Shown piece by piece: positions 10,458 through 17,303 of a stretch of 31,428 nucleotides of DNA. Numbering within the stretch: the stretch's first letter is position 1; every line of letters starts with the position of its first letter. The notes beneath the pieces are model-generated. The model saw only the letters and a program-made list of their open reading frames with translations. It had not been told where the DNA came from and did no database searches. This DNA comes from Pseudomonadota bacterium (lineage in GTDB: Bacteria > Pseudomonadota > Gammaproteobacteria > Burkholderiales > Burkholderiaceae_E), in assembly GCA_023388075.1 (NCBI GenBank), contig JAEWGX010000022.1:1-31428 (forward strand), written 5' to 3'. A program made the translations under genes and the position numbers.

Positions 10458-11969
10458 ATGTCAACCGAGTCCGAGGAAAGCAACCACGCGTTTACCGGTG
10501 TCGGAGGTCTCGACGAGGTCCTTGGCGGCGGCTTGACGCCCAACCGCCTGTACCTCCTCGAGGGCATGCCGGGCTCCGGAAAGACGACCCTTGCCTTGCA
10601 GTTCCTGCTAGAGGGTGTCCGATGCGGCGAGCGTGTCCTCTACCTGACGCTTTCTGAAACCGAGGAGGAGATCCGAGCGGTGGCGGCGAGCCATGGCTGG
10701 TCGCTGGAGGGCCTGCACCTGCGCGAGCTCATGGCCACGGACGGCACCCTGGAGCCGGAGTCGCAGTACACGGTGTTCCATCCGTCCGAGGTGGAGCTCG
10801 GCGACACCACCCGCCGGATCCTCGACGACGTCGCCCGGCTCGGCCCGACCCGGGTGGTCCTGGATTCGCTTTCGGAGCTGCGGCTGCTGGCCGGCGACAC
10901 CCTGCGCTATCGGCGGCAGATCCTCGCCATGAAGAACTACTTCGCCGGCCGGCAATGCACGCTGCTGCTGCTCGACGACCTGACCGGTGACGCCCACGAC
11001 CTGCACACCCAGAGCATCGCCCACGGCGTCATCCTGCTGGAGCAGACCACGCCGCACTACGGCGCCCAGCGCCGCCGTCTCTCCGTGCAGAAGTTCCGCG
11101 GTCGCGCATTCCGCGGCGGATTCCACGACTACGTCATCCGCCGTGGCGGCCTCGAGATATTCCCGCGGCTGGTGGCCTCGGAGCACCGATCCGAGCATTC
11201 GTTCGGCCAGATCGCCTCCGGCATCGCCGAGCTGGATGCGCTTCTCGGCGGCGGGCTCGAGCGGGGTTCCAGCACCCTGGTGACCGGCGCCGCCGGCACC
11301 GCCAAGTCGACGCTGGCCGCCCTCTTCGCCCGGGCAGTGGCCGAGCGCGGCGAGAACGCGGCGCTGTTCCTCTTCGACGAAAGCATCCAGATGCTCACCG
11401 CCCGCATGCGCTCGCTCGGCATGAGCCTGGACCGGTACGTGGACGAGGGCCGGATCCTGCTTCGGCAGGTGGATCCGGCGGAGCTGTCGCCAGGCGAGTT
11501 CGCGCACCTGGTGCGCGAGGCGGCGACCACGCAGCAATGCAGCGTGCTGGTGGTGGACAGCCTGAACGGCTACCTGCATGCCATGCCGCAGGAAGAATTC
11601 CTGATCATGCAGCTTCACGAGCTGCTCACCTACCTCGGGCAGAAGGGGGTGGTGACCCTGCTCATCAATTCCCAGGCCGGCCTGATCGGGTCGATGAAGT
11701 CCGTGGTGGACGCGAGCTATCTGGCCGACAGCGTGGTGCTCACCCGCTACTTCGAGCACGACGGCGAGGTCCGCATGGCGATTTCGGTGCTCAAGAAGCG
11801 CGGCAGCGACTTCGAGCGCACGATCCGCGAGATGAGCCTGGCTGGTGGCCACCTTCGCGTCGGCAAGCCGCTGCGGGGCTTCCAGGGCGTGCTGACCGGC
11901 GTGCCGACGCGCGTCGGGACGGCCTCGGGCGACGCGTTCCCGCTCGACACCGGAGCTTCCACCGCGTGA
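10458..11969 (+). CDS. KaiC-like double-domain ATPase
   Basis: 503 residues with two RecA-like KaiC domains in tandem. Domain 1 (about 8-240) has Walker A GMPGSGKTT (36-44). Domain 2 (about 250-475) has a variant Walker A, GAAGTAKST (277-285), with alanine in place of the usual second glycine. The paired catalytic glutamates of cyanobacterial KaiC appear reduced to SE (E67) in domain 1 and DE in domain 2. By eye, the KaiC phosphosite pair Ser-Thr corresponds here to Ser-Tyr in DASYLADSVVL. No kaiA or kaiB gene is nearby, so this is not a clock locus. Instead its stop overlaps the start of a hybrid histidine kinase, which suggests a two-gene signalling module. ATPase folding is sure; function is unknown. 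Confidence 0.88.
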   Translation: MSTESEESNHAFTGVGGLDEVLGGGLTPNRLYLLEGMPGSGKTTLALQFLLEGVRCGERVLYLTLSETEEEIRAVAASHGWSLEGLHLRELMATDGTLEPESQYTVFHPSEVELGDTTRRILDDVARLGPTRVVLDSLSELRLLAGDTLRYRRQILAMKNYFAGRQCTLLLLDDLTGDAHDLHTQSIAHGVILLEQTTPHYGAQRRRLSVQKFRGRAFRGGFHDYVIRRGGLEIFPRLVASEHRSEHSFGQIASGIAELDALLGGGLERGSSTLVTGAAGTAKSTLAALFARAVAERGENAALFLFDESIQMLTARMRSLGMSLDRYVDEGRILLRQVDPAELSPGEFAHLVREAATTQQCSVLVVDSLNGYLHAMPQEEFLIMQLHELLTYLGQKGVVTLLINSQAGLIGSMKSVVDASYLADSVVLTRYFEHDGEVRMAISVLKKRGSDFERTIREMSLAGGHLRVGKPLRGFQGVLTGVPTRVGTASGDAFPLDTGASTA

Positions 11970-13612
11970 CCATGCCGCGCAGCACGCCGGAAGAAGCGCG
12001 GCTGCTGATCCTGGCGCCGGTCGGGAAGGATGCCGCGCTGGCCGGGGAGCGGTTCGCGGCCGCCGGCATTTCCTGCAGGGCCTGCCGCACCGTCGCCGCG
12101 CTTGCCTCGGAGGTGGCGCGAGGCGCGGCCGCGGTGCTCGTCGCCGAGGAGGCGCTGGCCGACGGCGTGGAGCCGCTCGCGACCGTCCTGGACCGGCAAC
12201 CGATGTGGTCGGACCTGCCGGTGCTGCTGCTCACCCGTCCCGGCGCCGATTCGCCCACCATGGAGCTTGCGTTGCGCAGGCTTGGCAACGTCATCCTGCT
12301 GGAGCGTCCGATGCGGGTCGCGGCGCTGGTGAGCGCGGCGACCATGGCCCTGCGCGCTCGGGCCCGCCAATACCAGTCGCGCGCGCAACTGCAGTCCCTG
12401 GAGGAAACGGACCGCCGCAAGGACGAGTTCCTGGCGACGCTCGCGCACGAGCTGCGCAACCCGCTCGCGCCGATGCGCAACGCGGTGGAGATCCTGCGGC
12501 TCGCCGCCGTCGACCTGCCGTCGGCGAGCGGGCTCGCGGACATGATGGGCCGGCAGGTATCCCAGATGGTGCGCCTGGTGGACGATCTGCTGGAGATCTC
12601 CAGGATCACCCGCGGCACCATCGAGCTGCGCCGCGCCCCGGTCGAGCTCTCGCGAATCGTCGCGATGGCCGTGGAGACCAGCCGGCCGCTGGTCGATGGC
12701 GCCGGCCACCGGCTGGAAATCGCCCTGCCGGATGAGCCGGTGTGGCTGGATGCCGACGAGACCCGGCTGGCGCAGGTGATCTCCAACCTGGTCAACAATG
12801 CCGCCAAGTACACCGACCCCGGCGGACTCATCGAGATCGACGCGCGCCGGGAAGGCACGGAGGTGGTCCTTCGCGTCCGCGACTCCGGCATGGGGATGGA
12901 GCCGTGGCTCCTGCCGACCGTCTTCGACATGTTCGCCCAGGGCAAGGCTGCATCCGGGCGCGCACCGGGCGGGGTTGGCATCGGGCTCACGCTGGTCCGC
13001 AGCCTGGTTCAGATGCACGGCGGCTCCGTGAGCGCCGAGAGCGACGGCCTGGGGCGCGGCAGCGTCTTCACTGTCGGGCTGCCGGCGGGTACCTGCGCGG
13101 CGCCGCCGTCAATGGAGGAATCTCCTGCCCTCGGCGATCAGGTGTCCGGTGCCGAGAGGCCCGACGTGCTGGTGGTAGACGACAACACCGATGCGGCGGA
13201 GAGCCTCGCGGCACTGCTCGAGATCCTCGGCGCGCGCTCCAGGGTGGTCCATGAGGGAACCGCCGCGATCGCCGCCTGCGAGACGCAGGCGCCACAGATC
13301 ATCTTCCTGGATATCGGCATGCCGAACATGGACGGCTACGAGGTCGCGCGCCGCATCCGTGCACTGCCCGGCGCGGAGGCGATCCACCTGGTGGCGCTCA
13401 CCGGCTGGGGCCAGGACAAGGACCGGCAGCGCTCCGAGGCTGCCGGCTTCGATCGACACCTGGTGAAGCCGGTCGACGTCCAGATCTTGCGTTCGCTCCT
13501 CCGTCACGCGGGCGCGTGGCAGGTGCAGCGGGCCGATGCGGGCACGCACCCGGAAGACGGGGCCGGCCCGGAAACGGCCGTCGCGCACACCAGCTTCACT
13601 TCGCAAGAGTGA
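11966..13612 (+). CDS. Hybrid sensor histidine kinase with C-terminal receiver
   Basis: 548 residues, numbered from the GTG at 11966, which overlaps the KaiC gene stop (GTGA) and has CGGAG ten bases upstream. The ATG at 11972 is the alternative. Residues 10-130 resemble a receiver fold without a convincing phospho-aspartate (VLVAEEAL in its place). A short coiled helix leads to HisKA with H161 in LAHELRNPLAPM. The HATPase_c domain has the N box (NLVNNAAKY) and G boxes (DSGMGM, GVGIGLTLV). The C-terminal receiver (about 405-525) has DD in VVDDNTDA, phospho-acceptor D449 in FLDIGMPNMDGYE and the lysine in HLVKP. There is no membrane segment, so it is soluble and probably takes its input from the KaiC-like partner. 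Confidence 0.92.
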   Translation: MTMPRSTPEEARLLILAPVGKDAALAGERFAAAGISCRACRTVAALASEVARGAAAVLVAEEALADGVEPLATVLDRQPMWSDLPVLLLTRPGADSPTMELALRRLGNVILLERPMRVAALVSAATMALRARARQYQSRAQLQSLEETDRRKDEFLATLAHELRNPLAPMRNAVEILRLAAVDLPSASGLADMMGRQVSQMVRLVDDLLEISRITRGTIELRRAPVELSRIVAMAVETSRPLVDGAGHRLEIALPDEPVWLDADETRLAQVISNLVNNAAKYTDPGGLIEIDARREGTEVVLRVRDSGMGMEPWLLPTVFDMFAQGKAASGRAPGGVGIGLTLVRSLVQMHGGSVSAESDGLGRGSVFTVGLPAGTCAAPPSMEESPALGDQVSGAERPDVLVVDDNTDAAESLAALLEILGARSRVVHEGTAAIAACETQAPQIIFLDIGMPNMDGYEVARRIRALPGAEAIHLVALTGWGQDKDRQRSEAAGFDRHLVKPVDVQILRSLLRHAGAWQVQRADAGTHPEDGAGPETAVAHTSFTSQE

Positions 13613-13685
13613 TCGCAGCCACGAAGCCGTAGGACGCCACGGCGATCAGCACGAGCAGTCCGACGATCACTTCCCCAATTCTCAT
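13596..13685 (-). CDS. Putative 29-residue single-span membrane protein
   Basis: On the minus strand an ATG at 13685 opens a 29-residue frame, MRIGEVIVGLLVLIAVASYG..., almost all of which is one hydrophobic helix, ending at TGA 13598-13596. A GAGG lies about eight bases upstream of the ATG. The frame can be extended upstream to a longer reading, but the added residues look like noncoding translation. Its 3' end overlaps the last 17 bases of the convergent kinase gene. Small one-helix proteins of this kind exist in many bacteria. This one is supported only by hydrophobicity and a ribosome site. Confidence 0.4.
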   Translation of the reverse strand: MRIGEVIVGLLVLIAVASYGFVAAITLAK

Positions 13686-13882
13686 GACAGGCCTCGTTCG
13701 CATGTTTCGAGGAGTCATGGTCGTGGATGGCCACTGCCTGCGCCATCCGGCAGGCGGCGTGGCGGTCCCTCTCCCGAAGGGGATAGCCCGCATGCCCCTG
13801 CTTGCACCTTCCTTCGGCAATAGTGCGAAGATACGGCCAAGGGGGCGCGACAGCCGCCGTCGTCACGAAGGAGAGACGTCCA

Positions 13883-14638
13883 ATGGCCGACGAAAGAAAT
13901 CCGATCAGCAGGGATGCGGTGACCGGGTTCGTTGCGGGCTTCGTACTCGCTGTCGCGATCGCCGCAATCTGGCTCGGCTTCTTCGGCAGCGAGCAGGCAA
14001 GCAGCCGCATCCAGGCCGCGGCCGCGCTGATCGTCGCCGCCGGCGTCGTGTTCGGGCTCGCTACCTATGTCGTCAATCGGCGCCAGTTCGGCGGCAGCCT
14101 GTCGCGCCGCCGCTCCGAGAATTTCGCCGAGGCAGCGATCGGAGAGGTCGAGCGCGCCTGGCGTACGTTCACGGAGAAGAACGGCGTGGACGCGCTTCCG
14201 CCGGCGGATCCGCTCCTCTGGGAGACCGCGGCCGCGGCGCTCATGCGGTACCGCACATTGCGCGACCGGGTAACGGAGGACGACCACCAGGCGATCGTGT
14301 CGGATGCGGCGGAGCGGGTGCGCCAGCAGTTCGCCACCATCCTGAGCACGTACCGCGACGCGCTCACCGCCACGTACTATCACTCCGGCACCATCGACGC
14401 GCGTGCCATCGCGGTGGTGTTCGACTTCACGACTCGCCCGCGCATCGGTCCGGGGGCGCTGGCCTCGGTGGATGTCGGTGCGCTGGCGGCGATCCTGCCG
14501 GCGCATGCGGGCCCGGAGTACGCGGCAACGGTGCAGTACCTGGCGAACGAGGCAGCCCGCGGCCAGGCCGTCCGGGAGCTGACCGAATCGGAGCGGACTA
14601 CGGCGCCCACGGAAGCCCCAGGTTCGGCCCGAGGCTGA
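13883..14638 (+). CDS. Unrecognised protein with two membrane segments
   Basis: 251 residues from an ATG preceded by AAGGAGAG at good spacing. Two hydrophobic helices lie near the N-terminus (about 12-34 and 43-63), joined by a short loop. A soluble domain of about 185 residues follows, mostly helical by composition, with acidic and basic residues mixed (SRRRSENFAEAAIGEVERAW onward). I recognise no conserved family. The topology puts both the soluble domain and the N-terminus on the same side, probably cytoplasmic given the RRR after the second helix. It follows a 270-base gap that holds only the tiny minus-strand frame. It is separated by about 190 bases from the next gene, so it may be transcribed alone. 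Confidence 0.7.
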   Translation: MADERNPISRDAVTGFVAGFVLAVAIAAIWLGFFGSEQASSRIQAAAALIVAAGVVFGLATYVVNRRQFGGSLSRRRSENFAEAAIGEVERAWRTFTEKNGVDALPPADPLLWETAAAALMRYRTLRDRVTEDDHQAIVSDAAERVRQQFATILSTYRDALTATYYHSGTIDARAIAVVFDFTTRPRIGPGALASVDVGALAAILPAHAGPEYAATVQYLANEAARGQAVRELTESERTTAPTEAPGSARG

Positions 14639-14831
14639 GCATCCACAAGCCCCGCCGTTGCGCGCTCGGTAGCGACCGGTTGCCTTGGCGACGCCAAGAG
14701 CGCCTGCAGCAGCGCTGAATCGAGGCTCCGGGGCAATATTTCCTTCCACCCAGCGTCTCGGCCCCCTATCCTGAGCGATTTCTCCGCGGCAACAGACGCC
14801 GTGCTTCGCTCCCCAGGTTCTCCAGCAGTCG

Positions 14832-15548
14832 ATGGCCTACCGCCCGCCCCCCGCCACCCGCCGTGATTTCGCAAACCGCGATTTCGCGAATCGCGACTTC
14901 GTCAAGCGCGGCTTCGTGAACCGCACTCCCCCTTCGAATCTTCGCAGGGGGCTCTGGAAGTCGCTCGAGGCGCTTGCCTGCCTGCCGGTCATCGCTGGGC
15001 TCTACGCCAGCTTCGGCCTCCTGTACCTGGCGATACTGCTGGCCTTCGAGTCGGACATCGCACTCGAGACGCCCTACGGGGTCGGACTCGTCGCCCTGGT
15101 CCTCTCGGGCGCCATGTACGCGGTGCGGTCCGGGCTTGCCCGGGCAGCGCCTCACGGGCAACGGGACATCATGACGAGGCGACGCTGGCAGCACAGCCTG
15201 GCAATCCTGGTCATTCCCATCGCCATTTCCTGGCTGGACAACGAAACCCTCCACGGTGCCCTCAGCCCTCGCGACTACTGGGTCGAGCAGGCACGACGGC
15301 ACGTCGAGAGCTGCAACGCCATCGAGCTCGTCGCCATCCAGGCTGCCGATTCCGCAAGAGTGGAGGCGAACAAGTTCAACATGGGCATCGCGACGCGGTC
15401 CGACGTGCAGGAGAGCATGGCGTTCTTCATCGACGCGCGCCAGACGCTGGCCGATTGCCGCGCGGATGCGGCCGCCAGGAAATCGCACGTCGAATCGAGA
15501 TTGTCCAAGCTGCAACCGACGATCCGGCTGCTGTCGGCTGGGCGATGA
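14832..15548 (+). CDS. Unrecognised membrane protein with N-terminal pentapeptide-periodic repeat
   Basis: 238 residues. Residues 12-31 are four units of a five-residue motif (DFANR, DFANR, DFVKR, GFVNR) encoded by a 15-bp tandem repeat. Three hydrophobic segments follow (about 48-75, 80-97 and 117-136). The C-terminal ~100 residues are soluble and helical, with LSPRDYWVEQARRHVESCNA and a likely coiled-coil stretch. The repeat does not fit the A(D/N)Lxx pentapeptide-repeat fold because arginine falls where that fold needs Leu or Phe. There is no good ribosome site in front of the ATG, so the start is uncertain. A later start would remove the repeat. No family recognised. Confidence 0.6.
   Translation: MAYRPPPATRRDFANRDFANRDFVKRGFVNRTPPSNLRRGLWKSLEALACLPVIAGLYASFGLLYLAILLAFESDIALETPYGVGLVALVLSGAMYAVRSGLARAAPHGQRDIMTRRRWQHSLAILVIPIAISWLDNETLHGALSPRDYWVEQARRHVESCNAIELVAIQAADSARVEANKFNMGIATRSDVQESMAFFIDARQTLADCRADAAARKSHVESRLSKLQPTIRLLSAGR
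14865..14924 (+). repeat. Four-copy 15-bp tandem repeat
   Basis: Units at 14865-14879, 14880-14894, 14895-14909 and 14910-14924 share the pattern GAyTTCGysAAnCGC (the last starts GGC). Being a multiple of three, copy-number change would keep the frame of the membrane protein that contains it. The units differ at several third positions, so the array is not a very recent expansion. Confidence 0.8.
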
Positions 15549-15614
15549 GCGGCACTGTGGCGCGTCACGGTCCGCCCACCGTTAGTGTGTCCAGCGCTGG
15601 ATAGGGAGCTCGAG

Positions 15615-16145
15615 ATGGCGAGGCTGGTGTTCGGAATGAATCAATCCCTTGACGGCTACGTCGACCACACCGCGTTCGCCCCCAGTCCGACCCTGTTTCG
15701 CCACTTCGTGGAGGAAGCCCGCGGGCAGGTGGGCAGCGTGTATGGTCGCCGGATGTACGAGGTCATGCGGTACTGGGACGACGACCATCCCGAGTGGGAC
15801 GTGGATGAGAAAGCCTTCGCGACGGCCTGGCGGAAACAGACCAAATGGGTGGCCTCGCGTTCGTTGCAGCCGGTCGGTCCCAACGCCAAGGCGATCGGCG
15901 AGGACCTGGACGCCGAGATCCGCCAGTTGAAGGCCGACTGCGACGGCGAAATCGAAGTGGCGGGCCCCGACCTGGCGCGCAGCCTCACCGAGCTCGGTCT
16001 GATCGACGAGTATCGGATCTACCTGCACCCCGTCGTGCTCGGTCACGGCAAGCCGTATTTCGCGGGGCCGCGACCACCGCTTCGGCTCGTGGCGCACGAT
16101 CGGATCGGTAAGGACGTGATCCGGCTGGCCTATGTGCCCTGCTGA
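15615..16145 (+). CDS. RibD C-terminal/dihydrofolate-reductase-like domain protein
   Basis: 176 residues of the RibD_C family (YyaP/YwjB type), NAD(P)H-binding reductases related to bacterial DHFR and to the reductase domain of RibD. Visible marks are the opening MARLVFGMNQSLDGYVDH, the GSVYGRRMYEVMRYW stretch, the glycine-bearing EVAGPDLARSLTELGLIDEYRIYLHPVVLGHGKPYF block and the final strands. The ATG at 15615 is chosen because AGGGAG lies six bases upstream and the protein then starts at the first beta strand; ten extra codons upstream are possible. The substrate is not known for most family members. The gene appears to stand alone, convergent with the tRNA-Pro end of the translation operon. 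Confidence 0.85.
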   Translation: MARLVFGMNQSLDGYVDHTAFAPSPTLFRHFVEEARGQVGSVYGRRMYEVMRYWDDDHPEWDVDEKAFATAWRKQTKWVASRSLQPVGPNAKAIGEDLDAEIRQLKADCDGEIEVAGPDLARSLTELGLIDEYRIYLHPVVLGHGKPYFAGPRPPLRLVAHDRIGKDVIRLAYVPC

Positions 16146-16190
16146 TCGCCGCGCAGCGCGGCGCAGTGGCGTGCCGCCGTCCGAATGAGA

Positions 16191-16222
16191 AACGGGCCGG
16201 AGAGGTTGCTCTCCAGCCCGTT
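16191..16222 (-). terminator. Strong hairpin terminator after tRNA-Pro
   Basis: Inverted repeat with stem parts AACGGGC/GCCCGTT and GGAGAG/CTCTCC around a GTTG loop. Read on the minus strand it is followed by TTTCTCATT. It lies directly 3' of tRNA-Pro and probably ends the translation operon. It may also serve the convergent reductase gene from the other side. Confidence 0.75.
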
Positions 16223-16230
16223 GAATCCGT

Positions 16231-16308
<78 letters not shown>

Positions 16309-16337
16309 CTGATCCCGAGTATATCAGCGCGACCGCG

Positions 16338-16754
16338 CTACTTCGCCGGATCGCGAAGCAGGTCGAGCGCCGCGAGCAGGTCCGCGCGGATGGCGTCGAC
16401 GTCGGACTGCCGGATCTCCAGGGCGAGATCGATCGGCTGGGTGAGCTCGGTCTCCTTGCGCCGGCCGGTCTGGACGCTCTCGGCAAGCCGGTTGCGCGCG
16501 CCGCTGATGGTGAAGCCATGCTCGTAGAGGAGCTCGCGGATGCGACGGATGAGGAGCACCTCGTGGTGCTGGTAGTAGCGGCGGTTGCCACGCCGCTTCA
16601 TGGGGCGCAGCTGGGTGAACTCCTGCTCCCAGTAGCGCAGCACGTGCGGCTTGACGCCGCAGAGATCGCTCACCTCTCCGATGGTGAAGTAGCGCTTGGC
16701 GGGGATGGGCGGCAGGACGACACGCCCCTCGCCCTTGGGGTTGGAAGCGGTCAT
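16338..16754 (-). CDS. MerR-family regulator downstream of ihfA
   Basis: 138 residues. The N-terminal winged helix shows KRYFTIGEVSDLCGVKPHVLRYWEQEF and NRRYYQHHEVLLIRRIRELL (about 20-75), the MerR signature. The remaining part is a short helix with no cysteines, so a metal sensor is unlikely. This conserved MerR member sits next to ihfA in many beta- and gammaproteobacteria, and its ligand and targets are not established. Its ATG overlaps the ihfA stop (ATGA), so the two are translationally coupled. Confidence 0.92.
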   Translation of the reverse strand: MTASNPKGEGRVVLPPIPAKRYFTIGEVSDLCGVKPHVLRYWEQEFTQLRPMKRRGNRRYYQHHEVLLIRRIRELLYEHGFTISGARNRLAESVQTGRRKETELTQPIDLALEIRQSDVDAIRADLLAALDLLRDPAK

Positions 16755-17221
16755 CCGCGCGAGTCGTCAGGCAGCGAAGCAGGTGCTGCCGGTTCCTCGC
16801 GGGCGGCGCGACGGGGCGCGTCGATCTGGGCTTTCAGCTTCTGCGAGGCATGGAATGTCACCACGCGACGCGCCGAGATGGGAATTTCCTCGCCGGTCTT
16901 CGGGTTGCGTCCGGGGCGTTGCGGCTTGTCGCGAAGCAGGAAGTTGCCGAAGCCGGACAGCTTCACGCTCTCGCCTCGGACCAGCGCGGCGCTGATCTCG
17001 TCGAAGAACGTCTCCACCATGTCCTTGGCCTCGCGCTTGTTGAGCCCGACCTCGTTGAAGAGCATCTCGGCAAGCTCGGCCTTGGTCAGCGTGGTGCTCT
17101 GGCGCGGCTTGGCGCTGGCGACCGCGGTGCCGTTGCGGGGCGGCTGCGCGGGGTCGTTGCCGTTGCCCCCATGATCGAGAACGGTCGGGTCGGTCGGCTC
17201 GACGATGGCAGGGGAAGTCAT
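16751..17221 (-). CDS. ihfA: Integration host factor subunit alpha
   Basis: DNA-bending half of the IHF heterodimer, which acts in nucleoid architecture, recombination and sigma54 promoters. The core from LTKAELAEMLFNEVGLNKREAKDMVE to SARRVVTFHASQKLK is a canonical HU/IHF fold, including SGFGNF and the DNA-intercalating PGRNPKTG arm. The protein carries about 43 extra polar, proline-rich residues before the core and about 25 after it, longer than the ~100-residue family norm. The ATG at 17221 is my choice; the ATG at 17251 would add ten residues, and neither has a strong ribosome site. It lies shortly after pheT, as in E. coli. Confidence 0.95.
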   Translation of the reverse strand: MTSPAIVEPTDPTVLDHGGNGNDPAQPPRNGTAVASAKPRQSTTLTKAELAEMLFNEVGLNKREAKDMVETFFDEISAALVRGESVKLSGFGNFLLRDKPQRPGRNPKTGEEIPISARRVVTFHASQKLKAQIDAPRRAAREEPAAPASLPDDSRG

Positions 17222-17303
17222 CGTTGCTCGCTTGATCGGGCTCTCGTCCATCCGGGATCCGCTAGACCTCGTCAGGCTGGTTGCTGCGTACGTGGCCGGA
17301 CAC

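Noticed and set aside
10458..11969. Circadian clock locus (KaiABC)
   Set aside because: No KaiA or KaiB gene, altered phosphosites and reduced catalytic glutamates. Only a KaiC-like ATPase is supported.
14742..14772. Promoter TTCCAC-N17-TATCCT before the repeat-bearing membrane protein
   Set aside because: Spacing is right, but too few consensus bases match to claim it.
14865..14924. Pentapeptide-repeat (quinolone-resistance-like) protein
   Set aside because: The repeat places Arg where Leu/Phe must point inward and has only four units.
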